Part shown: positions 38,144 through 47,771 of the stretch, piece after piece
Layout of the letters: every line of letters starts with the position of its first letter
How positions within the stretch are numbered: the stretch's first letter is position 1
Assembly (NCBI GenBank): GCA_900074725.1
Contig: LT598460.1
Location: 749,502 to 813,501, forward strand
Origin: Lachancea dasiensis
Lineage: Eukaryota; Ascomycota; Saccharomycetes; Saccharomycetales; Saccharomycetaceae
DNA: 64,000 nt
Reading direction: 5' to 3'
Translations under genes and position numbers: made by a program
Notes under the pieces: generated by a model
The model's input: only the letters and a program-made list of their open reading frames with translations
What the model was told of the DNA's origin: nothing
Databases searched by the model: none

Positions 38144-38771
38144 TTCGTATCGATTGGAGAGAGTTTGGAGAGAAAAGTGCTAGTATGACTTCTTCGACAG
38201 GGAAACTGCTCAGTGGAGAGGGAAAAGAAGTCTAAGAGAAAGAGAAGTTGAAAGAAACAAGATGAGAAGATGAGCTTTGACAAAAATTGTGAAAAATTTC
38301 GACTGAGAAAAAAAAGCGTGGGTCGAATCATTCGTTTGTAGTGACATGTACATGCGTATAAAACGACAATATTATGGCGGAGTTAAGATGGATTTAATAC
38401 GGATTTAAGAGGAGTTAACTTAGAGTTCAAAGAGTGAAAAGTCCAATGGAACGACTTCTCTAAGATAGCCATTTCTGCGTCTGGAGGATGTTGACCGACG
38501 AATTGTCGAGTGTCATCGTCCTGGGGTCTTAGTTGATTTCCGTCGGTGGCCTGAGTACCGAAATGGTGGACATCTTAACTTCACCAAACTTTAGCTGCGG
38601 GGATTCACTTGACCACTAGCGAAAGTAGTGAAAACTAGTTAAGCCTTCTGACTTACCAAGTATATATCCTTATCCTATAGTTTATTTGCTACAACTTGTT
38701 TCATTTTACTAGATTATTACACGTTGTCGTTGTTTTTTTGTCTTGGATTTTTAGACTATCCATATTTCATG
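38144..38771. other. RPS12 upstream region / MRS6 downstream region
   Basis: 628 bp. It must contain the RPS12 promoter and the MRS6 3' end. A/G-rich and T-rich tracts lie next to the RPS12 start. No recognised RNA gene. Confidence 0.45.
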
Positions 38772-40616
38772 TCATATTTCCATTTCGCCTGCGAATTCCA
38801 CGGGTTCCACACTCATTTCCACATCCAGTGCCATGTTCATTTTAGCATCTTCATCATCGTCGATGACAGCAGATTCGTTGATCTGGTCCTTTTCGTCATC
38901 ATCTTCGAAGTCGAGATCGAAAAAGTCGTCGTCGCTCCCTACAATTGACTGAAACAATATCCGTGCCGCTGTGATTGCCTCATCATATGATACCTCCGCC
39001 GATGGCAGCGGTGTATATAGCACACCATTATCGCTAGCACCCGGTATTAGCTTCTTGGTAGCCAAATTGTTAGGTTCATTGATCTCAAAGATGGATGGAT
39101 CAACCACCTCGAAAGGGGGAGTGGAAGTAAACTGCTTGTAATAGAGCTTCACAATTATCTGCAGCTTATCTCGAGAGGAGTACTCCTTGAAGGACTGACC
39201 CAGCTTGACCGAATTCAATGTTAGATGCCCGGAATTATCCATCTCGACCAGACCTTCGTCATTTTCTATGTCCGCGGATGATTCACGCATTATACTTTCT
39301 TCCAACGCTCCTAGTGCAGCATCGAGGTCCATTTCACCGCGGGGACCAGTTTCCGTGGAGCTCAAATACCAAACGGACGTTCCCCGAGGACAAACGTCGC
39401 TTCCAGCGCCCATTATCAACGCCTGTACCGCCTGACGATTACCTGATTTGAGGGAATTCGGTGGGAACACCACGACCGAGGCGTATTCGCCCTCACCAAA
39501 CCACTCAGAACAAGGTTTGTCTACCACACAAGTTAATCTTTGAACCTCGTATTTCTGTTCTGGCACGTTTTGACTATTCTCCGGGCACTGAGTAGGTGCC
39601 ACAACTACCTTTTCGGAAACGCTAACCCTAGAGCCATCACCGAAAATGGCAATTTTAGAATCTGGGTCGTAGGATACCAAGGTCTCATTCAGTTTGTATG
39701 TTGCTCCCGCCACAGCAGCAGATCGACAAAAACCCTGCGAAAGTTCTCCAGGACCACCATATTTCGAGTACAGCACGGGAAATGGGCCGTAGACGTCAAA
39801 GCTCGTTAGGTACCTGCGAATCCTTTGAAGAGCCTCAGGTGTTTTCACATTGATGTTGTAACACATCCCAATGGAAAAGATCAGTTCAAAGACCTGAGCC
39901 TTTTCGAGTTTGAACTTGTCTACAAGGAAGGACGCCATAGGCTGGTCCTTGTAAGATTGCCACACCTCCGGTTGATTTTCCCAGTCCAACACAAACTTTA
40001 TGAACTTCATAAGATTGCGTTTCGTCATCAAAGGAAGCGACGGATTCGTAAAGATCTCCTGTTTTGTGTTCGTAAGCCTTTCAAAGGAGTCGTTTTCATA
40101 CGTGTGAAAGTTCGACAGCGACTGGAACTCCAAATATTGGTGAACGCGGGATTTCAGCAAAATCGACAGCAAATCTGACTTCGCAAACAGAATCTTGGGT
40201 GACAAGTCGATGCCAAAATCCCGCGACCGGTACACGCCTCTGCCCATCATGCTGGAAATGTGCAGTTTCGCACTTTCGTAACACTTCATAGATCCCTGGT
40301 TCACGTCTTGAACCCATTGCTTGAGCTGGTCAATTGTGAGCGTGGCGGACGTGTCGCCATAGTACGAGTTTGAGTCAATTTGGAGAACTCTTGAGCCTTG
40401 CCACGACAGTGCCGCCGCCAGAATACTTTCCACCAGCCCTGTCCCTACCAGCAGCACGTCCACCTTCTCCGGCGTAGTCTCCGGCAATGGGTCTTCAATC
40501 CCCGCCAAATGTGGCACCACTGTCACCGAGCCCTTGCGTTCTGCACTAACAGACGAGCGGTCCAATGTTGATGGACGCCGCTCCGCCATCGAAGCACGCC
40601 TTTCGGAACTCATCAT
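38772..40616 (-). CDS. MRS6: Rab escort protein Mrs6
   Basis: Presents newly made Rab GTPases to geranylgeranyl transferase II; in yeast it also binds Sfp1 and links trafficking to ribosome synthesis. 614 residues from ATG 40616 (603 in S. cerevisiae; an in-frame GTG lies four codons upstream and a second ATG follows directly). The GDI/REP fold is clear: dinucleotide-type VDVLLVGTGLVESILAAALS, QIDSNSYYGDTSATL, DLSPKILFAKSDLLSILL, KYGGPGELSQGFCRSAAV. The C-terminal tail is very acidic (DDDFFDLDFEDDDEKDQ). Matches YOR370C. Confidence 0.95.
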   Translation of the reverse strand: MMSSERRASMAERRPSTLDRSSVSAERKGSVTVVPHLAGIEDPLPETTPEKVDVLLVGTGLVESILAAALSWQGSRVLQIDSNSYYGDTSATLTIDQLKQWVQDVNQGSMKCYESAKLHISSMMGRGVYRSRDFGIDLSPKILFAKSDLLSILLKSRVHQYLEFQSLSNFHTYENDSFERLTNTKQEIFTNPSLPLMTKRNLMKFIKFVLDWENQPEVWQSYKDQPMASFLVDKFKLEKAQVFELIFSIGMCYNINVKTPEALQRIRRYLTSFDVYGPFPVLYSKYGGPGELSQGFCRSAAVAGATYKLNETLVSYDPDSKIAIFGDGSRVSVSEKVVVAPTQCPENSQNVPEQKYEVQRLTCVVDKPCSEWFGEGEYASVVVFPPNSLKSGNRQAVQALIMGAGSDVCPRGTSVWYLSSTETGPRGEMDLDAALGALEESIMRESSADIENDEGLVEMDNSGHLTLNSVKLGQSFKEYSSRDKLQIIVKLYYKQFTSTPPFEVVDPSIFEINEPNNLATKKLIPGASDNGVLYTPLPSAEVSYDEAITAARILFQSIVGSDDDFFDLDFEDDDEKDQINESAVIDDDEDAKMNMALDVEMSVEPVEFAGEMEI

Positions 40617-41276
40617 ATTTCTGTCCACCGGTAGTTACCTCAAATTTGAAGATGCGTCAGTAACGTTTGGTAACGTTTTTTTACAGCAATAAGCGCTCAA
40701 TAAAGCAATTTCAGTCCCAGAGATGTTAATTCGAAGCAACGAAAGATTTGTCGATTTGTCCGCGAGTCTAAATGGCCTGAACTAGTTCCAAGAAAGCTTC
40801 CGAAAGAGCCAGTTGACAATCTAGTTGCTCCCTAAACTGGTGTTTTAAATTGGTTAGTCCCTCATGTCAAAATTTTTTCGATTGTTGACTGTATGACGAG
40901 AACATCAAATTTTTTCTTGGAATTAGTCAAGGACGAGTACCTTGCACCGAAAGTGCCACGAGTACTCGAGCGAGCCTGGCCACAACGTCTTCAATGTATA
41001 ACCGAACGGTTATATGTGTCACAATGGGCAGTAAAACTTGCTGGCACGGGTGGACGGAGTTGGCAACAGCTTGCGAATACATACCCAATGAGTTAGTATG
41101 GCAAAGGCTGGATGATTTGTAATTTTGTAGGAAGATGAAGGGAAAGTGAGCACCGGTTTAGTGCATCGTAGAGTGCTCTTGAGAGATGGGAAGCGGTAGT
41201 AAAGGGGTGGCAGAGTTTCGAAGAAGTGCCAACCAATGTTTCGAATGGTCGCGACTGGCTTGTAGTAGTAGGAAAC
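40617..41276. other. Intergenic region MRS6/GPB
   Basis: 660 bp containing the MRS6 promoter and the 3' end of the GPB gene. CGAGTAC occurs at 40934-40940 and inside the palindrome CGAGTACTCG at 40959-40968. Confidence 0.5.
40934..40968. repeat. CGAGTAC doublet upstream of MRS6
   Basis: Copies at 40934-40940 and 40959-40965; the second lies in a perfect 10-bp palindrome (CGAGTACTCG), about 320-350 bp before the MRS6 ATG. Confidence 0.6.
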
Positions 41277-43769
41277 TCATACCAGGTCTACTCTAGGTGT
41301 GCTTAAAATGGGTAAAGTGCAGTTAGAGAAAGTACCACGTAAATGCACGTCGCCAAGGTCGCTGGAACTGCACAGCAAGCCACCCACGAGATGCATGAAT
41401 CCATTTTTGTACACAGCAGAGGTAGATAGCATCCGTAAGTTTTTTTGCCAGGTAGAATTGGGACTGTCATCACGGTGAATAGTGCTATCGCCAAAGTAGA
41501 AGCGCCCGATGACCGATGTTTGAAGGTCCAGCAGATGCAGACACGGTGCACACGATATCGGCAATCCAGTTCTTTCAAACTCGGGAGCCTTTTCGTCGTA
41601 TTTCCAGTGCGTCGTGACATCCTGCTGATTGAAACCGCCCATAAGAACGGCACAGGACGAGATCCGGATTAACTTATGCCCGACGAGCGTGAAATCGACA
41701 CTGCCACCCTCTCGAGCTGCATCTTTCCCCTCTGCGTAGGTCTTGACTCGGGTCCAGGTCTCTGTGTCTAGGTCGAACCACCACATGTCACCATAAACAA
41801 AGTCCTTATTCGAGCCGCCATGAATCACCAACGTCTTGCCAATCCCTTGGGAATAGACACTGGGTTTTTGGTTGGGCCAAGTGGGGAAGGTTCCGGACTC
41901 CTGTTGCCCAGGTGGCTGATGCTGCTGGTGATGCTGCTGGTGATGATGATGGTTATGGTGTTGTTGCTTATATGTCTCAAACCGGTTAGATAAAGGCAGC
42001 GGCTTTTCATTTGGACTCATTGGAGAAGTAAGGTCAGACTCAATGTGGAAGTTTGCCCTCAAGTTTTCTAGTAACTTTGCTTCAGAAGACTGTTTCTTCA
42101 AAATCGCCGTGTCGTAAATATCACACGCCTGGAACGCCCTTCGGGCTGGCCAAGTCTTACCCTCGGCATCGTCGGGTAGCTTGGTAAATGGAGTCGCCAG
42201 CGCGGTGTCCGCAAATTTGAAAAAGTTGCGTTTCCCTTTTGCCATGACAGTAACTTCAATCTTCCACAGTTCATTAAGAGTCTCATAGTCGTCGCCATTC
42301 ACTTGACCATAGCCCCCAGTAATCAAGATAGTGAAGGCACCAACCCCTGGTGAAGTGCTCCTATTGCTCATGTTCCTTTCTGTCAGAAAAGAGCTTTCAG
42401 ATTGCGACCTCATATCGAGTGGTTGAGATAGAGGCGACGAGGGTGAATCTGCATCGCGCCTAATTTCACCGTTCTTGCCTTCTATATTCATATTCGCTGC
42501 ACAGGTAGCGCACTTAGGGGCACTATTGACCTTGACTGATACCTGCGAATGGCCAAATCGTGGAAGCATAGATGGGTAAGCATTAAATTTGGTTGGCTGA
42601 GCAACTAACTCGACCCTTGTAAATCTCGAGGTCATGACATCCAATATATAAGCTCGCTTGTGAAGAACTGCCCTTTTCTTCAAGTAGAATCCACCGGTAT
42701 CATTTATGACAGTTTCCGTTTTGATCTCGAACCCCCCATAATAAAAAATATGGCGCTTGGTGAGGGCGGATCCAGTCATACACAACAGGGGAGGAGGGAC
42801 TTGGCCCGTCATATTGGCCTTCTGTACTCTCAATGAAGACGATGATACGATGTAAAGATCATGGTTGTTCACCATGCTAGGATTGTTCACAACGCTATCC
42901 ATCAAAGGTGGGGGAAGATTAGGTATTCCGTCAACGTAATAGTTGCTCAGGTTTGGCATCTCATCAGTGTAATAGTATGATGGTGTGAGGCCACCTAGTG
43001 TATAAATGTTATCTCCCAACTCTACGGTGCACTGATAAACCATCGAAGGGATCTTACTTTCCCCAAACAGGGGAGGGATGCTGGTCGACCCCGTAAATGT
43101 ATTCGCGACACCAATATCTATAGCACGATAAATAGAGGTGCTCGTGTGCAAATAAGAGGGGCCAGTCGCAATGGGGACTGAGTGCGGACCATCACCAAGC
43201 GATTTTTTTGTCGTAGTGTCCCACTGCATGATAGGGATCCACATATTGTGGCGTTTGAGAAGCTCAGACCGTTTTGAGCCCGGTATGGGAAGCTTAGAAC
43301 AATAGCTCATATAGCCTGTGGACAATGCGTCAGGGTTGTATCTATAGTCGTCTGCGGCCTCGCGAAGAGGCGTCTTATGTTCACTACCACTTTGAAGGGC
43401 AATCTTCGTAGCATGTTTGGTTCGCGGACTTTTTTTGGATCCGTCGCTTGTTAGCGAGAGACCTGAAAGACCACTAGTGATGCTATCGTTACGTAAAGCG
43501 CGCACTTTGGTTGAATAATATGATATCAAAGTTTGTTCGTTGTCAGTTTTTCTGCACTCGGCAGGCAGATCCATGAGCTCGTTTCTGATGCTGGAAATGT
43601 AGTTATTCATGTATGGAAAGGCTTTATACTGCTTTTTATACTGGTTCTTATCCCAGGGAGTAGCATCGTTAGATTCATTGAGGCTGTTTGCAGCTCCATT
43701 GGTAGCTTCATGTGCGAAAGATTGACCACTGGCATATGAGTTAGCCGCACTCGAGAATGCAGAGCTCAT
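41277..43769 (-). CDS. GPB1: Kelch-repeat G-beta mimic, Gpb1/Gpb2 (Krh) type
   Basis: Gpb1/Gpb2 are kelch proteins that damp cAMP-PKA signalling downstream of the G-alpha protein Gpa2 and stabilise the Ras-GAPs Ira1/2. 830 residues from ATG 43769 (in-frame TTG 15 codons upstream). The N-terminal segment is Ser/Asn-rich. Kelch blades are spread through the protein, including NIYTLGGLTPSYYY, KRHIFYYGGFEI, FTILITGGYGQVNGDDYETL, TLVIHGGSNKDFVYGDMWWF and INHLVGG-like FMHLVGGLL. A His/Gln-rich insert (about 625-650) separates blades. The single gene stands where the pair YOR371C (GPB1) and YAL056W (GPB2) is expected; the symbol is nominal for the pair. Confidence 0.88.
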   Translation of the reverse strand: MSSAFSSAANSYASGQSFAHEATNGAANSLNESNDATPWDKNQYKKQYKAFPYMNNYISSIRNELMDLPAECRKTDNEQTLISYYSTKVRALRNDSITSGLSGLSLTSDGSKKSPRTKHATKIALQSGSEHKTPLREAADDYRYNPDALSTGYMSYCSKLPIPGSKRSELLKRHNMWIPIMQWDTTTKKSLGDGPHSVPIATGPSYLHTSTSIYRAIDIGVANTFTGSTSIPPLFGESKIPSMVYQCTVELGDNIYTLGGLTPSYYYTDEMPNLSNYYVDGIPNLPPPLMDSVVNNPSMVNNHDLYIVSSSSLRVQKANMTGQVPPPLLCMTGSALTKRHIFYYGGFEIKTETVINDTGGFYLKKRAVLHKRAYILDVMTSRFTRVELVAQPTKFNAYPSMLPRFGHSQVSVKVNSAPKCATCAANMNIEGKNGEIRRDADSPSSPLSQPLDMRSQSESSFLTERNMSNRSTSPGVGAFTILITGGYGQVNGDDYETLNELWKIEVTVMAKGKRNFFKFADTALATPFTKLPDDAEGKTWPARRAFQACDIYDTAILKKQSSEAKLLENLRANFHIESDLTSPMSPNEKPLPLSNRFETYKQQHHNHHHHQQHHQQHQPPGQQESGTFPTWPNQKPSVYSQGIGKTLVIHGGSNKDFVYGDMWWFDLDTETWTRVKTYAEGKDAAREGGSVDFTLVGHKLIRISSCAVLMGGFNQQDVTTHWKYDEKAPEFERTGLPISCAPCLHLLDLQTSVIGRFYFGDSTIHRDDSPNSTWQKNLRMLSTSAVYKNGFMHLVGGLLCSSSDLGDVHLRGTFSNCTLPILSTPRVDLV

Positions 43770-44364
43770 ATAAGGTATGGTAGGATAACTCGGAATTCGT
43801 CGTGGCTTTAGCAAGCACCGGGGGATGTCTCTATATCACCTTGCCGAGGATATTACAGATAAGGTTTAATTTCTTGATTGCGCAGGGAACAAATATCGAT
43901 CGATTTAATTAACATTCCAGGTCACGTCTTGTGCGATAAATATGGATAATGACGATAAGTGTTAGGGCGGCCAGTGAAGTCAACCAGTACTAGAGCACCT
44001 GAATTTTGGTTACGCGCGATATCGAGATTTATCGACTATATATTAATTTCAAGGTTTCTTACCTGTGCGTTGCATAAAACTAATTCGCTTGGCAACCAAC
44101 ATAACAAATTGCTGAAGGACGGGCCATACACGATATATTCCCTAGCAGTTTATCTTCATGGAAATAGCCATATCGTCTACCGACAGGTGAATTTCCTCCC
44201 TTTTTCCCTAGTCTTGTCCTCTTGCAAGAATAACAGCTCGACACAGACGGGTATTGCAGCTGCTTGATCAGAGATTAAATTTCCTATTTAATACAATACA
44301 GCTCTCATTAAATATACCATTATTGTTCCTGGCCCAGTCCCTATTCATCTAAATCTGCCAAAGC
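43770..44364. other. Intergenic region GPB/NDD1
   Basis: 595 bp upstream of GPB and downstream of NDD1. A/T-rich with a TTAATTAA-type segment near 43905. No gene recognised. Confidence 0.4.
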
Positions 44365-45840
44365 TCATTGCGAGCTCGGATGCCCGCCATGGTAGCCGAT
44401 TGAGAAACTGTTTGCTTGTGACAGTTTCTGCTTTTTACCTTTCTTCTTGCTTCCTGCATCACTAGTAGATACAATTTCAGATTGTGACCTCTTCAGCGCT
44501 GGTTTGCGTTTCTTGGTCCCTGATCTGTCACCTACTATTGTACCTCGCGTCGAATTGAAAGAATTGGCATTTGTGACAATTATCTGAAACTTAGGCTGTT
44601 TCCGCGTAGTCTTTTTCGTCGTACTCGGCAGGGAGGAGCTCGAACCACTCTCACTTCTGAAAGACCCCATTTTCGGCAGTTCTGGGATCTTGAGCTGTGT
44701 GACGTCTACGTCGTTGCTACTAGCAGGCTTTGGCGTGGGTGAAAGAGGGAGTTTGCCTATTCCAAACAGACGTTCATCAATGTTTTCTCTGTCGTCCTCG
44801 CTAGATCCGTCTTCTTGGTATGGCATAGGGGGGCAGTTGGCGATGAATCCTAGTTTGTTCCGTGAGGATTTAGTCACCGACGAGTTTAGTTGTATTGTCG
44901 TTGGCGAGGATCCGCACTCTTCTAAACCGGAGTCGTGACCAGTACCTTCCTCTAGCGCATGGCCATGTTGTGCTTCTGCGGAAGCTAGATTGTGTTTACT
45001 CAAAGCGTGACCGGAGCTGACGCTAGCCTCAGTACCGCTGGGTGAAAAAGTGGGCTTTTTGAGGTGTTTCTTGGAACGACTGGCACCTTTACCCTTGCGA
45101 TATCTGGGTGAAGATTTGATGACATCCTTACGCGCTCGTTGAAAATCAACCAGAGCACTATTAGAAGAAGCAAGTAGCTTGGCATAGGGGGTTCCTATAT
45201 CCGAGAGAATTCGCTTTCCATAAGGAGTCAGCGAAAGGTACCGTTTGGAAGGTGATGAGGCTGACGTGGGGGCAAGCTTGTCTTTAGAGCTGAACATCAG
45301 ATTTACGTCTATGCTCCTGAGAGGAGTAGCCATGTTGTGAGGGTTCTGCGATCCAGTATTCATTGAATCAGACTTACCTGCCGATGGATTCCCGGCAGAA
45401 CCGTTGAAGAACCGAAGCGGCGTCTTGGCAGGAGTGCGATGCCATAGGTTAAAGCCTGCGGGAGATTCGAATAGAAACTCCTTGAAATGATCCGGAGACG
45501 TAAGCATAAACTCACTCCCCAGCTGTAGAGCCGAAGATGGCTGTACATTGACATCGCTGAGCTTCGCTGCTCCCCCCTGGCCATTCATGAGCATACTGTT
45601 TTCCACCATGGATTGGTTTTCCACTGACTGCGAGGCCAATTGTTTATCATCAGCATTGCTGGTATTCTCACCCAATTGTTGGTTCTGTTGATGTTGAAGT
45701 AGTTGTTGTTCTTGATGTTGCTGCTGCTGGGAATACGGAGTCGGAAACTGTGTCGTCGTTGGAACAGGACTTGTGAATGCAAACTTCATGTTCTCTGAAA
45801 TGACGCGGAAGAAAGCTTCTTCCTCGCTTGTTGACTCCAT
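44365..45840 (-). CDS. NDD1: Ndd1, co-activator of G2/M transcription
   Basis: Ndd1 is recruited to Mcm1-Fkh2 at CLB2-cluster promoters and is phosphorylated by Cdk1 and Cdc5. 491 residues (554 in S. cerevisiae). The overall sequence is low-complexity, but short blocks are shared with S. cerevisiae Ndd1: PVPTTTQFPTPYS near the N-terminus, NVQPSSALQ, TPAKTPLRFF, LTPYGKRILSDIGTPYAK, SSNSALVDFQRARKD, SSPTTIQLNSS, LPLSPTPKP and IPELPKMGSFRSE. Several of these are S/T-P sites. A Gln/His-rich run follows the first block. Matches YOR372C in place and strand. Its promoter shows G1/S-type motifs. Confidence 0.92.
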   Translation of the reverse strand: MESTSEEEAFFRVISENMKFAFTSPVPTTTQFPTPYSQQQQHQEQQLLQHQQNQQLGENTSNADDKQLASQSVENQSMVENSMLMNGQGGAAKLSDVNVQPSSALQLGSEFMLTSPDHFKEFLFESPAGFNLWHRTPAKTPLRFFNGSAGNPSAGKSDSMNTGSQNPHNMATPLRSIDVNLMFSSKDKLAPTSASSPSKRYLSLTPYGKRILSDIGTPYAKLLASSNSALVDFQRARKDVIKSSPRYRKGKGASRSKKHLKKPTFSPSGTEASVSSGHALSKHNLASAEAQHGHALEEGTGHDSGLEECGSSPTTIQLNSSVTKSSRNKLGFIANCPPMPYQEDGSSEDDRENIDERLFGIGKLPLSPTPKPASSNDVDVTQLKIPELPKMGSFRSESGSSSSLPSTTKKTTRKQPKFQIIVTNANSFNSTRGTIVGDRSGTKKRKPALKRSQSEIVSTSDAGSKKKGKKQKLSQANSFSIGYHGGHPSSQ

Positions 45841-47771
45841 GATAGTAATTTGGAAATGGTAACTGTCTCAGCACAGCCTTGTTTGGGTCTTCCAAAGTGT
45901 GTATCAATTGTGTAGTCTGTTGTGAGTTGTTTGAGTTGTTGTGGTACCTATGTCATGTTCTACACATTGTGTTTATTTTAATATTCGCGAATGGAGGGTA
46001 ACAATATTTAGCGCGAAACGTGTCGATGGAGGATCTGGGGACAGCGCTGAGGGAGGCTCTTTTAAAACCTTTGCTAGGTTTTGGAAACGTTATTTGTTAT
46101 ATTCTGAAGGCGAGCGAGGGCTAGGAGCAGTGTTGAAAGTGCGGACTTAGCTTCAAAACACGCGATCTGATTTTTTTTGTTGCGAGGTTGACAGCTCCAA
46201 GTAAAGACCTCTAGGTATAATACCTTTGCGGAAGTTGTCTGTGAACGAACAGGTCTGCTTTTCGCATGGCTTGCTTTCCTCAATTGTCGACCGACTTCTT
46301 GGCGCCAACTGTCCTAATTAAGATTTATATCGTGCGCAATATCCATCGGCATATTGTCCACAATAAAAACAGGCAGTGTAGATGGGCTTAGTTTCACATA
46401 AAAATAGATGGAACGAGTAGACTCGATTTTAGCAAATACCTTTATCTTTGGGTTTACTCAACACCCTTCAGAGGAGAAATTGTTGTCGGTTTTCAGCGTC
46501 ACTTACAGGACTGTTGTTTCCGAAAATAGTGTATCTTACCACCAAGAAAGCCAGCAAATTTCATTGTACAGACAACAGCCCTCGGTGTTCACTACGCGGT
46601 TCTGTTTTTATGGCATATCACGGGAATGCTTTTCAGTTGTTGGGCAGTCATTGGGAAGACATTAGATATAAGTGATGACAATGACAATTGCGACAGTAAA
46701 AACAAATTGTAAACGAAGATCCATCACACTTAAGTGTCAAGAGAGATACTTTGGCTTAAAGTGAGGCAATCTCTCCTCCTAGATTTGAGGGCATATTCAG
46801 ATGAGCTATGACTCACCCAACTGAAACAATATTAGCGGTGCATTAGAAAGCCTAGCCAGGGATTGTGAGGGTCCTTATTTCTTTCCGATCTTTGGTCGCT
46901 GAAATGGCGCAAGGAAGAGGACAAAAATTGGGAAAGAGAAGCGCTGGCTTGCTGATTAGTAGTAAAAAGGCTAACTAGTAGAAGAGAGCGTCCCAGCACT
47001 GTTTGAATAGGGTTGGGTTGCATATTAGTAACTCTCAACATGGAGTCAGAACACTACAGAGCTTGATACTTGGATGTCAGTATAACACAAGTGCTCTCCG
47101 CGAATGGTCAATCAATTTGATTCCTAGAATAGTAACGAGGCACCGACGCCTGGCCAGTCATTCTTATTCTATAACTGACAAAATATTATTGCTGCTAGTC
47201 CAATTGTTGGAAATCCCAGCCAGCTCTTGCACTCAAATAGTTCTGGCCGGATTTATACACAAGTGCGCGTTACACGTCCTTGATATGCACCAGATGACTG
47301 GTTCAAAAACGCAGAGAGACACATAAATTTCGTCTTATTGTAATTCTTTTGTCCAGCACACAGAACCAAAATCTGGATATCTAACGAAAGGTTCATTACA
47401 GAGTTTGGCAACCCAACTACTGCTGACGCTGACTCTCTTCAATAACCTATCGTGTTTGGCACATCTAAAATGGAACGCGGTTTGCCAGATATATACTACT
47501 GAGCCAAGATTTTCTCATCAAAGGGCACTACTTGATTATTGCAGAGCCTGCGTAGTTGCAGGACCACCAATCTATAAAGGTCAAATAAGCGTTAACTCAA
47601 AGACTCTCTTCGTATTTACCGGTAGTGGATCATACTCGTATACAATGTCCTTGCTGTGGGCGGTACAAAACCTGGCTCAGAAAATATAAACACTGATATC
47701 ATTACTTAACGTGCTATGGAACTGGACAAGCATAAGCAGTTTGATATCGCCACTAGCTAGCTGCGAGCTCC
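45841..47771. other. 1.9-kb divergent region NDD1/NUD1
   Basis: Contains two candidate cell-cycle motifs near NDD1 (listed separately). No protein or RNA gene recognised; the small ORFs here (up to about 107 codons) show no family features. Confidence 0.5.
45969..46018 (-). promoter_or_regulatory. Candidate Hcm1-like and SCB motifs upstream of NDD1
   Basis: On the minus strand 45978-45969 reads AAATAAACAC, one mismatch from the Hcm1 forkhead consensus WAAYAAACAA. On the plus strand CGCGAAA (46012-46018) matches the SBF element CRCGAAA. They lie 129-178 bp from the NDD1 ATG. Hcm1 is known to drive S-phase expression of NDD1 in S. cerevisiae. Confidence 0.4.

Noticed and set aside
43959-44267. 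102-codon ORF between GPB and NDD1
   Set aside because: No conserved wording, and it spans the A/T-rich NDD1 3' flank and GPB upstream region; likely noncoding.
46500-46535. TTGTTTCCGAAAATAG resembling CDEIII
   Set aside because: No CDEI at the right distance and no A/T-rich spacer on either side.
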